The position numbers and the translations under genes were made by a program. The notes below the pieces were generated by a model. It saw only the letters and a program-made list of their open reading frames with translations. It was not told where the DNA came from and ran no database searches. A stretch of 54,886 nt of DNA from Nocardia pseudovaccinii NBRC 100343 (GTDB lineage: Bacteria > Actinomycetota > Actinomycetes > Mycobacteriales > Mycobacteriaceae), in the NCBI RefSeq assembly GCF_001613225.1, contig NZ_BDBY01000245.1:1-54886 (forward strand), in the 5' to 3' direction. Every line of letters begins with the position of its first letter. Position 1 is the first letter of the stretch. Of the stretch, positions 23,916 to 32,148 are shown piece after piece.

Positions 23916-24404
23916 TCAGGAGTCTTCGCCGGGCGACTGAGCTCGACGCTGGTCGTGCCGGTCGGCGGCGATCTCGCGTTCCCAGAGTTCGAAGTCGCCG
24001 ACTTCGGCGCCCTGTGGCGAGCCAGGCGGCATGCGGGTACGCGCGCGAGGAGTGCGCGGGCGGCGGACTGCGCGGCGGGGCGTCAGACGGCGAGGTGTGC
24101 GGCGGGTCGGTCCGCGGCGAGACAGTGGGTCGAGCATGCGCAGCAGTGGTGTGCGTGCGACGATCGCCTGGGCCAGCCGCGAGCGCCATGTGCGCTTCTT
24201 GTAAGCGGTCAGGATGTGCCCGAGCAGCCACAGCAGGACGCTGAGCATCAGGGCCGATATCCAGCTGGCGCTTCCGCCGGTGGCGAGGGCAGCCAGGCAA
24301 ACGAGCACGCCCAGGCCGCCGACGATGCGGGCGGTGATGGGGCCGACGGTCCACAGCACGACAGCGATGAGCACGGCGATGGCGAGGTATGCGATCAGCG
24401 ACAT
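23916..24404 (-). CDS. Membrane protein, 162 aa
   Basis: Three hydrophobic segments in the first 70 residues (IAYLAIAVLIAVVLWTVGPI; IVGGLGVLVCLAALATGG; SALMLSVLLWLLGHILTAY) are followed by a very Arg/Pro-rich cytoplasmic tail. GGAGG lies 6 bases before ATG 24404. Its position downstream of transfer genes suggests a role at the membrane in conjugation or its regulation, but nothing specific can be read. Confidence 0.6.
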   Translation of the reverse strand: MSLIAYLAIAVLIAVVLWTVGPITARIVGGLGVLVCLAALATGGSASWISALMLSVLLWLLGHILTAYKKRTWRSRLAQAIVARTPLLRMLDPLSRRGPTRRTPRRLTPRRAVRRPRTPRARTRMPPGSPQGAEVGDFELWEREIAADRHDQRRAQSPGEDS

Positions 24405-24429
24405 TGCCGCCTCCTTCGTGATTGTCGGG

Positions 24430-25092
24430 TCATCGGACCGGGAGGGTCCATGCCTGGTCCGGGTCGGCCAGGACCTGCAGGGCTTCGTCGATGGTCAGCT
24501 CGCGACGACGAGCGCGTATCCACGGGGCGGGGTCTTCGACGAGGTCGACCAGCCACGGCAATCCGAACGCTCGGCGGTGGATGACCATGTGCATCGACCG
24601 GTTGTAGGCCGGGGAGTCGTGGTGGGTCCGATGCTCCATCGGCGTTGTGCAGTGTTCGGTGTAGATGAGGGTGATCAGTGGGCGGCTGACATTCTGTGGC
24701 ACCCAGGGACCGCCTTTCACGGCCTCGGCCACCGAGGCCAGGAGCGCCTGCTGCTTGTCGACATGCGCGTTCTCGGCGGGACCACGCCGCAACCGCAGCC
24801 ACGCAACGTGCATCACTCGCGGCGAGCCGCTGTCGAAGCGCCACAGCCCGATTCGGTAGATCGCGACGACCCCGACGGCCTCGGCGATGAGCCACATGCG
24901 CGCGTCGGTGCCTATGTCGTCGAATGCGGCGACCGTGACGGTGACAGCCATACCTGGCACGGTTGCGGGCATCAGCCAGCGCAGTGCCCTGCTGGCCTCC
25001 TCACGTCGGCCGCGCCAAGCGAGCCACAGGAATCCGCGGATCGCGATCGCCGATGCCGGCGCCCAGGCAAGGAAGAGCAGCAATGGGTTCAT
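24430..25092 (-). CDS. Membrane protein, 220 aa
   Basis: ATG 25092 has AAGGAG upstream. N-terminal hydrophobic segments (NPLLLFLAWAPASAIAIRGF; MPATVPGMAVTVTVAAF; LIAEAVGVVAIYRIGLW) precede a soluble region with HVDKQQALLASVAEAVKGGP and LTIDEALQVLADPDQAW. An operator-like palindrome lies 35 bases upstream of the start, so transcription can start here inside the larger operon. Family not recognised. Confidence 0.6.
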   Translation of the reverse strand: MNPLLLFLAWAPASAIAIRGFLWLAWRGRREEASRALRWLMPATVPGMAVTVTVAAFDDIGTDARMWLIAEAVGVVAIYRIGLWRFDSGSPRVMHVAWLRLRRGPAENAHVDKQQALLASVAEAVKGGPWVPQNVSRPLITLIYTEHCTTPMEHRTHHDSPAYNRSMHMVIHRRAFGLPWLVDLVEDPAPWIRARRRELTIDEALQVLADPDQAWTLPVR

Positions 25093-25126
25093 GTCGGATT
25101 CTCCTTGTTCTGTCGGTGGACTCCTC

Positions 25127-25156
25127 CAACAATACACCCTTAACGGGGTTATTGTC
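25127..25156. promoter_or_regulatory. Imperfect palindromic operator
   Basis: CAACAATACACCC ... GGGGTTATTGTC around TTAAC, the same family as 1381 and 21849. It fills the gap between the GNAT stop and the 24430 gene. Confidence 0.6.
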
Positions 25157-25711
25157 TTACCGGGTGTGCAACTCCTTGTAGAACCAGGTGCCCGAGCGGC
25201 TGATCTGCGCACGCCCCAGAACGTTCGCCGGGCTGGGCAGGTCGGTCGCCGTGACCGCGATGCGGAATCCCAGGTGCTCATACAGGCCCAGGGCGTGTCG
25301 TTCACGTGCGTCGACGAATCCGAACCAGACACCGACGCCGTCGGCGCGATGACGTTGCTCGGCAGTGGCCACGAGCGCGCGGGCGTAGCCGCGGCCTCGC
25401 GCGCGTGGCGCGACGGCCAGGTGCTCGAGGAGTTTGGTCTCGGCAATCAGCCGCATCGCCGCGCCGACGTCTGCGAGCATCGTGGCGACCCCGTGGGCTA
25501 TGCCGATCGGCGCGTGGGAATTGATCGCGGCGATCGTCGGAACTCCGGATCGGATCTGCAAGGCGACGCCGGTCGGGTCCAGGGTGATGCGCAGCGCTGC
25601 GGTGCCCATCACCCGGGGTGAGACATCGCTGATGTGGGTGGCGAAGAATTGGCCCACCTTGCGTAGTGCGGCATCGGTGGCGATGTCCTCGATAGCGGGC
25701 GGCTCGTTCAT
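25157..25711 (-). CDS. GNAT-family N-acetyltransferase, 184 aa
   Basis: LLEHLAVAPRARGRGYARAL is GNAT motif A with the acetyl-CoA-binding R/Q-x-x-G-x-G/A loop. LGLYEHLGFRIAVT is motif B. Length is normal for the superfamily and the gene is intact. It transfers acetyl from acetyl-CoA to an unknown amine. AGGAG precedes ATG 25711. It sits within the transfer operon between a lipoprotein and membrane proteins, so cell-envelope or protein substrates are possible, but that is a guess. Confidence 0.8.
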   Translation of the reverse strand: MNEPPAIEDIATDAALRKVGQFFATHISDVSPRVMGTAALRITLDPTGVALQIRSGVPTIAAINSHAPIGIAHGVATMLADVGAAMRLIAETKLLEHLAVAPRARGRGYARALVATAEQRHRADGVGVWFGFVDARERHALGLYEHLGFRIAVTATDLPSPANVLGRAQISRSGTWFYKELHTR

Positions 25712-25761
25712 CGGCGCTCCTGGCTCCTATTGCATAGAACGGTGTTGTCCTGCTGTTGTTT

Positions 25762-26274
25762 TCAACGGCAGTCGACGTGTATAGCGATGTAGATCCGGCC
25801 GACGCTGGTGGGTGATTTCCAGTCCTTCGGGGCATCGGCGGTGACGGCGATGTCGAGCTGGTCGGCTTCGGACCAGTCGACGGCTTTGAGCGCCTCGAGA
25901 TAGCGGTTGGTGGTGTCGATGTCACCTTTGAGCTTCTGCTCGGTGTTCTGCACGGTGAGCCTCTGCGAGGGGTTGCGGGCGGTGATGATCCAGCCGTGTG
26001 GCGCGCGGATGTCGACGGCCAGGTTGTCGCCTCGTCCGACGCAGCGGGCATCGACGTCTTCGGGCTTGGGCGTGGTGATGGCGGTGTCGGCGTGTTTGTC
26101 GCCCCAGCCGATGATGATGCTGCCGAGGTCGGTTTGGTTGCCGGTGACGACGGTTCCGCTGGTGGATGCGGACACGGCGGCCGCACGGCCGTTGTCTCCC
26201 CCGCACGCGGCAGCCGCCAGCGCGGCGGCCGCGATCACAGCGAGGGTGGTAGCGCGATATCTGTTATGGGGCAT
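25762..26274 (-). CDS. Lipoprotein, paralogue of the 42698 product, 170 aa
   Basis: The signal peptide TTLAVIAAAALAAAACGGDN has a lipobox-like AAAC, so the protein should be lipid-anchored outside the membrane. The mature part contains IIIGWGDKHADTAITTPKPE, then DVDARCVGRGDNLAVDIRAP and GWIITARNPSQRLTVQN. This aligns by eye with the lipoprotein at 42698 (GVGDRPGATLVTRPTPEQVT, ARCHGQGDGLTAEV). It is partnered with the 26329 membrane protein in the same order as the other pair. Probably a conjugation accessory or surface protein. Confidence 0.75.
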   Translation of the reverse strand: MPHNRYRATTLAVIAAAALAAAACGGDNGRAAAVSASTSGTVVTGNQTDLGSIIIGWGDKHADTAITTPKPEDVDARCVGRGDNLAVDIRAPHGWIITARNPSQRLTVQNTEQKLKGDIDTTNRYLEALKAVDWSEADQLDIAVTADAPKDWKSPTSVGRIYIAIHVDCR

Positions 26275-26328
26275 GGAGGTTGGCGTTCCTTTCGGATCCG
26301 GCCGGCGCGGCGGCACGGGATGAGGGAC

Positions 26329-26940
26329 TCATTTGAAGACGTCGACGTACCAGCGGCCGTCGATCTGTTTGGTGGTGATGGTCTGGGTCCACTGCTGTGG
26401 TGGCTGATCGGGACGCTTCTCGGACAGAACGGCTAGGAAGACGTCGCCGGTGATCGCGGTGGTGTGCAGGCAGTAGGTCGTTGCGGGCGGGATCGCATCG
26501 ATCACCGCCTGCAAGGCCTCGGCTGGCTGGACCGAGGACGTCGGGGTTGCGAGCGCACGCGCCCGCTCGCCCGACCGCGCGACGTAGTAGGCGTATTCGA
26601 AGGCCTGGATCACCGCTTCGCTGCTGTTCTGATCGCCAGGATCGGCACCGCACCCGTCGGCTGCGGTGGCGCTGGTCGAGGTGGGCGGGTGGGCGGTGGT
26701 GGCCGAATCAGGGACAGCGCTGGGCTGGGTCCCAGGATCCCGCAGCGCCCACACCGTCAGCCCGAACGCGACCATCATGGTCAGCACGGCCGCGGTCTTG
26801 ATGCCGGGGCGCCGAGCGTGGTGCCCGGTGTCGGTGTCCTCGTCCGCCGGGCGGGGCGTGGTGGATGCGGGAGCCGCACCGAGCGTGTCGATCACTGCTG
26901 GGTGCCGGCGTGGCCGACGGCTTTTGTTCGAGATCTTCAT
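26329..26940 (-). CDS. Single-pass membrane protein with NTF2/TcpC-like extracellular domain, 203 aa
   Basis: A basic N-terminus (MKISNKSRRPRRH) and a TM segment (KTAAVLTMMVAFGLTVWAL) are followed by a Thr/Ser/Pro linker and a domain with SSEAVIQAFEYAYYVARSGE and TITTKQIDGRWYVDVFK. That is the layout of TcpC/VirB8-type or Mce-associated NTF2-like proteins. It resembles the 42084 product and lies directly upstream of a paralogous lipoprotein, as that one does. Confidence 0.65.
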   Translation of the reverse strand: MKISNKSRRPRRHPAVIDTLGAAPASTTPRPADEDTDTGHHARRPGIKTAAVLTMMVAFGLTVWALRDPGTQPSAVPDSATTAHPPTSTSATAADGCGADPGDQNSSEAVIQAFEYAYYVARSGERARALATPTSSVQPAEALQAVIDAIPPATTYCLHTTAITGDVFLAVLSEKRPDQPPQQWTQTITTKQIDGRWYVDVFK

Positions 26941-26982
26941 CAGGTCGCAACCCCTGCTGATGGCGGACAGGTCGAAGGAAGG

Positions 26983-28467
26983 TCAGCGCGCGGCCGTCAT
27001 CAGCTCGACGACGGTCGCGGCGATCACGGTCAGCGATTCGGTGGTGGTGGCGCGCATTTGGCTCGTCACGATGGGCTCGCCGCCGGCGAACAGCGGCTCG
27101 TAGGGCATGCGCAGCACCTTCGCGACATCCAGTCGCACGAAGGTGTCGACTGCTTCGGTTTCGACCATCGGCTGGTCCCCGGGTCCGTCGGTGACGATCA
27201 CGACCGTGCGGGCCAGGACCTCGGGATCGATGTCGGCGATGTCGAGCAGCATGCGTGCCGCCGCTATGGCGGCGTCGCGGCGCAGCGGCACGGGTACCAC
27301 GAGGACGTCGGCGCGCGACACGGCCCACTGCCAGCTGCCAGCGAGCTGGTTGTTGCCGGTGTCGGCGATCAGAATCTCGCGGTGACGAGAGACGATCGCG
27401 GCGAGGGCGGCAGCCTGTTCGACCTCCAGCGGGGCCGTGCCCGCCAAGCCCTGGCGACCGGCGATGAGGTCCTCGCCTGTGGGTTGGCGAGTCATCAGCC
27501 TGGTCAGCGTGGCCGGGCGCTGGCGGATCTCGTCGGCCGCGGACAGCAGGGCGATCACGTTCTGGTCTGGTGTGGGTGCGGCTGCAGCTCTGTCGGCGAG
27601 GCTGCCGCCGACTTCGCTCAGGTCTGCACACACCACGCTGCTCGCGCCACGGTGGGTGGCCATGGTGCTCGCCAGGCCGATCGCCATCGGTGTCTTGCCC
27701 ACCCCGCCTTTGAGGTTGGCAACGGTCACCACTTTGAACTCAGGTATCGGCCCGGCGATGATGACGGCCGCGGTGCGCAACCGCATCTCGACCGAGTCCG
27801 GTTTCGGTGCCAGGCTCAGATGCAGTGCGGCATTGAGCCGGCCCCGCACTCCCCGGCGTGCCGGTTCGAACATGACCGGTGCGGACCGCTTGGCCGCTAG
27901 TGGCGCAAGGGTGCGCGGGACTACCGCCGGAGGCCGCGCCGCCGCGGTTCGGGCGCCGACAGGCTGAGGCGGCGGCAAGGGCGGGGCGGCTTCGGCTGCC
28001 GGTGGCGATGTGGTTCTCGGCTGTATCGGCGGCGTGGGTTCCGGCGCGTCGGTGTAGATGATCGGTTCAGCGGCTACAACCACGGGTTCGTCTGCCGGTT
28101 CCTGCGGTGGCGAAGCCGCATCAGTCGGTGCGGCGGCCGCGGTGGGGTCTGCGGCTTCGGTGGTGCTGGTGTGGTCCACGGGGGGCTGCGGGGCGGTTGG
28201 TGTGTTGTCGAGGATCGGGACGGGGGTGCTGGGAGTGGACCGCGTCGCGGCACCGTCTGGTGTGACGGTGACGAAACGCTTGCGGCCGCCGTCGGTGATT
28301 GTGACCTCCACCGATGCCCCCGCCTCGGCCGCGCGGCGCGTGCTGAACTTGTGGATCTCCACCGACAACGCGGTGCGGTCGCTCGCAGTGAGTTCGACCG
28401 GTTCGGCGTCGGGCCACATGGCCTTGGCGGTGGTCTGGGAGGTGATCTCGACATCGAGAGTGGACAT
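26983..28467 (-). CDS. ParA/MinD-family ATPase with long N-terminal extension, 494 aa
   Basis: Residues about 240-494 are the ATPase: VTVANLKGGVGKTPMAIGLA (deviant Walker A, residues about 251-258), CADLSEVGGSLADRAA and REILIADTGNNQLAGSWQWA (Walker B region). The first 240 residues are a small N-terminal domain plus a Pro/Ala/Thr-rich linker. ParA-type proteins partition plasmids, and related ones position secretion or conjugation machines. There is no clear ParB with a KorB-type HTH beside it; the small 28467 protein is the likely partner. ATG 28467 overlaps the previous stop. Confidence 0.78.
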   Translation of the reverse strand: MSTLDVEITSQTTAKAMWPDAEPVELTASDRTALSVEIHKFSTRRAAEAGASVEVTITDGGRKRFVTVTPDGAATRSTPSTPVPILDNTPTAPQPPVDHTSTTEAADPTAAAAPTDAASPPQEPADEPVVVAAEPIIYTDAPEPTPPIQPRTTSPPAAEAAPPLPPPQPVGARTAAARPPAVVPRTLAPLAAKRSAPVMFEPARRGVRGRLNAALHLSLAPKPDSVEMRLRTAAVIIAGPIPEFKVVTVANLKGGVGKTPMAIGLASTMATHRGASSVVCADLSEVGGSLADRAAAAPTPDQNVIALLSAADEIRQRPATLTRLMTRQPTGEDLIAGRQGLAGTAPLEVEQAAALAAIVSRHREILIADTGNNQLAGSWQWAVSRADVLVVPVPLRRDAAIAAARMLLDIADIDPEVLARTVVIVTDGPGDQPMVETEAVDTFVRLDVAKVLRMPYEPLFAGGEPIVTSQMRATTTESLTVIAATVVELMTAAR

Positions 28468-28811
28468 CACCCGAACGCGCCCGCGCCCGACAGCTCGGTG
28501 GTCATCTCGGCGGCAACCGATTCGGTCTTGTCCAGCACCGAGAGCGCTTCGCTGCGCACTTTGCCTTCGGGCAGAAGGAATTCGATCAGGCGCCGGTAGG
28601 TGTCGACGGCGCTCTGCACCTCCTCGAGGCGAGCAGCGGTGAGCTCCTGGCCCTCGTTGAGCTTGTGCACCCACGCGGGTACGGCGTCTTTGAGCTGGCG
28701 GCGCAGCTCCGCGATCACCGGGTCGTTGGCGCCCTTGGAGATGAACGGTGCGCGCAGGGCGGCGATGTCGCCGCTGTTCGGCGTGATCGACTGGGAGATA
28801 CGGCGATTCAT
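28467..28811 (-). CDS. Small helical protein upstream of parA-like gene, 114 aa
   Basis: MNRRISQSITPNSGDIAALR, then DPVIAELRRQLKDAVPAWVH and LNEGQELTAARLEEVQSAVD, then RRLIEFLLPEGKVRSEALSV. It is almost entirely helical, with coiled-coil potential. AAGGAACAC precedes ATG 28811, and the stop overlaps the ParA-like start by one base. The position fits a partner of the ATPase (ParB-like role or relaxosome accessory), but no DNA-binding motif is evident. Confidence 0.6.
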   Translation of the reverse strand: MNRRISQSITPNSGDIAALRAPFISKGANDPVIAELRRQLKDAVPAWVHKLNEGQELTAARLEEVQSAVDTYRRLIEFLLPEGKVRSEALSVLDKTESVAAEMTTELSGAGAFG

Positions 28812-28855
28812 TGTGTTCCTTCCTCGAGGGGATGTGCGGCGGATATCGGTGTCGG

Positions 28856-29572
28856 TCACAGGTTCTCGACGAAATCGTGGAGTTCGGCGCTGTAGAGCGC
28901 GGACCGCTCGTCGCTGGCGAGGGGGTAGGCCAGCAGGGTGCGCGTCGGCGCGCCCGGCGTTCGCCAGACCGGCACGCGGCGGAGGGAGGGGATCACCTGG
29001 ACAGACGGCGGTGTCCCCCGGGTCGACACCGAGGCCGGTGAGCTGTCGGCAGCCCTGGCTAGACCACGACCGGGGGCGTCGTCGGCCTCGGTGTCGGGTG
29101 TGTTCCACAGCAGCTGCGCGCCGTCCTGGGGTGGATCAGCCAGATTCACGCGGGTGGAGAACATCTCGCGCAGATGCTGCGGCAGCGGCGCGGTCGGCAC
29201 GGTGGACAGCACGGTGACGCCCGCGTCGGGGGCCCGGCCGATCAGGGCGTGCAGCGCGGCTTTCGGATCCGCGACGGCGAGCTGGCGGCGGTCGTGTCGA
29301 TCGCCCTGCTCGGCGATGCGGTGCCATTCGCCGGCCAAGCTCGCCATATCGTCGATGCACACGACCAGCGGAGGGATATCCGCGGCGGCGGTGTTCTCGT
29401 CGCGGATGTAGTCGAGACGTGCGGCTGCTTCCCGGTCCAGCGCACGCAGCAGCGCGGCGCCGCGCAGCGGGTCGTACACCGCGACTTCGGCCCACTGGCC
29501 GGCCGGGATCCACCATTCATCGACGATGATCGCAACGGATTTGCCGAAGGGTTCGGTCGCGGTCTGGTTCAT
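28856..29572 (-). CDS. Degenerate partial copy of the FtsK-like coupling ATPase, lacking Walker A, 238 aa
   Basis: It aligns by eye with the C-terminal half of the 29612 product. VYDPLRGAALLRALDREAAA matches VYDPMRAAMMVRALHAEMMA, PPLVVCIDDMASLAGEWHRI matches LPLLIAVLDEFFILSGKWQR, and PQDGAQLLW with PGRGLA and LYSAELHDFVENL match too. No P-loop is present and the N-terminal membrane domain is absent, so it cannot be an ATPase by itself. Mixed assembly with the full-length ring or a regulatory role is possible. ATG 29572 has AAAGGA upstream; the gap to the upstream gene is 39 bases. Confidence 0.72.
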   Translation of the reverse strand: MNQTATEPFGKSVAIIVDEWWIPAGQWAEVAVYDPLRGAALLRALDREAAARLDYIRDENTAAADIPPLVVCIDDMASLAGEWHRIAEQGDRHDRRQLAVADPKAALHALIGRAPDAGVTVLSTVPTAPLPQHLREMFSTRVNLADPPQDGAQLLWNTPDTEADDAPGRGLARAADSSPASVSTRGTPPSVQVIPSLRRVPVWRTPGAPTRTLLAYPLASDERSALYSAELHDFVENL

Positions 29573-29611
29573 GGGCTGAGGGTCCTTTCGTTGTGGGGGA
29601 ACAGGGTTCGA

Positions 29612-31771
29612 TCAGGCGGCGGCGGGTACGGGGTCGGGTTCGGGGAGGAACACGACCTCGCCCACGGTGAAGTGCAGGGTGGTCTTCACGCGGCCACTGG
29701 TGGCGATCACGATCCGGGTCTCGGTGACCGCGCCGGTGGTCTCGTCGCGGATGACGGTGACCTGTTCGGCGGTGACCGGGACGAGGTTGGAGTCCTCGTC
29801 GTCGACCAAGATGGTCATGCCCTCGGTGACCGCCGAGGCAGGGATGGCGTCGGCGGCATCGTCGTCGGAGGCACCGAGTACGAACGGTTCGGGCGCCTCA
29901 CCGCGCTCGCGGGCCTGCTTGGCCAGTGCACGCTCGGATTCGATGAACTCGCGCAGCTCGGGGCTGTAGATGGTGAACTGCGGTGCCTCGGCAGGAACAA
30001 GTCCCTCGATGAGCGCTTTCTCGTCATCGGAGAGCTGATTCCACTTGTTGGGGTGGCGATCGACGTTGGGCGTCCACCACATCTGCGCCGACACCGGTGA
30101 CCCGTCGGGGGCGGTGACCATGCCGCGACCGGGGATGGAGGTGTCCACGTCGCGGCCGACCTGGGCGTCGCCCCACATCATCAGCGCACCATCCTGTGAC
30201 AGGTTGCCCAGGCTCATGCGTGTGCCGAAGTTGTCGCGTGCGTTGCCGGAGCTGGAACCGAACAACTGGGCGTCAGGACGCTGCACTCCGAGCAGCAGGC
30301 GGATACCGGCCGAGCGAGCGAGCACCGCCAGATCCGCCCACGCCCCCAACGGGTCCAGCTCGGCGAGCAACTTGCGGGTGGCTTCGTCGCCGCTCTTCAT
30401 CAACCGCTGCCACTTGCCCGAGAGGATGAAGAACTCGTCGAGCACAGCGATCAGCAGCGGCAGCTGGGACGGCTCGATCTTCTTGACGTGCACGTAGTGG
30501 TTGCGCGCCATCATCTCCGCGTGCAGGGCGCGCACCATCATCGCCGCACGCATCGGGTCATAGACGATGGCTCCACAGCCCGGGTAGCCCTCGAGCCCGT
30601 CGAGTTCGATCATCTTCGGATCCACACCGAGGAACGGGATGCCACGGCGGGCGGCTTCGGTGAGCAGAGTGCGGATCACCGAGGTCTTGCCGCCACCGGT
30701 CGGGCCGACGATCAAACAGTGCGGCTTGTTCGACTTGGTCGACACATCCCAGAACACCGTCAGATCCGCGGCACCGGTGCCGAAAGGCAGATGACGCAGG
30801 TCCTCATCGACCAGTTCCAGCGGGTGGTCCACGCGCCGCGGCAGCGGCGCCTGCAACCGCATGACCAGATATCCGTCGTCGGGATGCCATTCGGTGACCC
30901 ACTGCCGACCCGACACATGCCTTCCGGCCAATGTCGCCAGCGACTCCTCGACGCGGGTCTGGAACGCTTTCGCGCCGGTGTTCAGCGTCGGTGTGAACGC
31001 GATCCGGTAACCGGTCTCCACGCCGTCGTCGTCGCGGGACTCGACGCTCACCACGGGATCCTTGAGCGGGCTGTCACGCACGACGCGATCGAGAGTGCCC
31101 AACGCCGAGCGGTTGCGCTGCGCGAGCAGCGACCGCGTCACCACCAGCAGGTCGCGGTGCGGTTCGTGCCGCACCATCAGCGTCCAGCCCTTGGAACGCC
31201 CCTGCAGCGCGGGGACCTGCTTGGCCAGCACATCGAGCACGAGCCGGCGCACCGCCACGGCTATCCGGCCATGGCGCAGCAGACCGGATTTCTTGATGGC
31301 GGAGGTGAGTTCGTCGAATTCGCGCGGACGGATGATTGTGCCCGGCGGCAGCTTCACCGTCGCGTGGCGCACCGCGAAAACACCGGGCGGGAACCACACC
31401 GTGACCCGCACTGGTTCATCGCGCAGCGCTTGGCGCACCAGCGCAGTGAGCAATATGCGATAGCGGCGGGCGAGGTAGCGCGCGAGATCGACCACGGCCA
31501 CCGCGCCAGCCACGACGATGAGCAGGACACGGTAGTCGTGAAGGCGTGCGGCGATGTCGGTCAGGGCCGGGACCCGGTCGGCGACTTTCGCAACCAGTAC
31601 CGGCCCTCGCAAAGCCAGCACGGCCGCTGCGGCGACGAGGACTGATAGCGGGAAGATCCGCTGGGTCGGATCGTAGGCGCGGTCCTCGGCCTTCTGCGCC
31701 GGGTCGCCGACGATGGCACGGTAGGTCTCGACGAGCCAGTCTTTGACTGGATCGTGCTGGCCGTTCGCCAT
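29612..31771 (-). CDS. FtsK/SpoIIIE-family conjugative coupling protein (TraB-like DNA translocase), 719 aa
   Basis: Two N-terminal TM segments (SVLVAAAAVLALRGPVLVA; VLLIVVAGAVAVVDLARYLA) precede the motor domain. It has Walker A CLIVGPTGGGKTSVIRTLL (about residues 353-363), the strand PFLGVDPKMIELDGLEG, Walker B LPLLIAVLDEFFIL (about residue 440) and GIRLLLGVQRPDAQLFGSSS. This is the standard order in FtsK-like coupling proteins that feed plasmid DNA into the mating channel. ATG 31771 has GGAGGGA upstream and is preferred to the TTG at 31855. It is the first gene of the minus-strand transfer operon, divergent from the pore operon. Confidence 0.85.
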   Translation of the reverse strand: MANGQHDPVKDWLVETYRAIVGDPAQKAEDRAYDPTQRIFPLSVLVAAAAVLALRGPVLVAKVADRVPALTDIAARLHDYRVLLIVVAGAVAVVDLARYLARRYRILLTALVRQALRDEPVRVTVWFPPGVFAVRHATVKLPPGTIIRPREFDELTSAIKKSGLLRHGRIAVAVRRLVLDVLAKQVPALQGRSKGWTLMVRHEPHRDLLVVTRSLLAQRNRSALGTLDRVVRDSPLKDPVVSVESRDDDGVETGYRIAFTPTLNTGAKAFQTRVEESLATLAGRHVSGRQWVTEWHPDDGYLVMRLQAPLPRRVDHPLELVDEDLRHLPFGTGAADLTVFWDVSTKSNKPHCLIVGPTGGGKTSVIRTLLTEAARRGIPFLGVDPKMIELDGLEGYPGCGAIVYDPMRAAMMVRALHAEMMARNHYVHVKKIEPSQLPLLIAVLDEFFILSGKWQRLMKSGDEATRKLLAELDPLGAWADLAVLARSAGIRLLLGVQRPDAQLFGSSSGNARDNFGTRMSLGNLSQDGALMMWGDAQVGRDVDTSIPGRGMVTAPDGSPVSAQMWWTPNVDRHPNKWNQLSDDEKALIEGLVPAEAPQFTIYSPELREFIESERALAKQARERGEAPEPFVLGASDDDAADAIPASAVTEGMTILVDDEDSNLVPVTAEQVTVIRDETTGAVTETRIVIATSGRVKTTLHFTVGEVVFLPEPDPVPAAA

Positions 31772-31931
31772 GCACTCCCTCCGCTTGCTCGCCGGTCCCC
31801 TCGCAGGGCTGAACTGTGTGGGCGAACAATGGCAAGAAGGGCGGATAAATCTCAAACATCGTTCTCCACACCAGCATGCGAAGAGGCGCTCGGCACGGTG
31901 CCGCCTGCCCTTCCGATTCGGTCTGTTCGAT

Positions 31932-32005
31932 CGCTGTTTTCAACGCTGATTCGAGCGCTGTTCACGACGCTTGGAACAACGGTGAAATCAGCGTCGAAAA
32001 CAGCG
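31932..32005. repeat. Long inverted repeat, 20-bp arms (oriT candidate)
   Basis: Left arm CGCTGTTTTCAACGCTGATT (31932-31951) and right arm AATCAGCGTCGAAAACAGCG (31986-32005) pair at 19 of 20 positions around a 34-base loop. Part of the left arm is directly repeated in the loop (CGCTGTTCACGACGC). It is positioned between the coupling-protein and mating-pore operons. Confidence 0.6.
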
Positions 32006-32102
32006 TCCCGACACAGCGGTCGGTGTGGTGCCCCGCATCGGCGCACACACCGGTGTGCGGACCGCTCATTGCAGCGTGTGAACAGGGCGTTCGAAACCAT
32101 GT

Positions 32103-32148
32103 TTGAGAAACGCAATTTCCTGAAGTACACTCCCCCGTAGGGGGAGTG
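32103..32148 (+). promoter_or_regulatory. Sigma-70-like promoter overlapped by a palindrome
   Basis: TTGAGA, 17 bases, TACACT, with the perfect 9-bp dyad CACTCCCCC / GGGGGAGTG (32128-32148, centre GTA) covering the -10 box and start site. A repressor bound there would block transcription toward the mating-pore operon. Confidence 0.55.
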
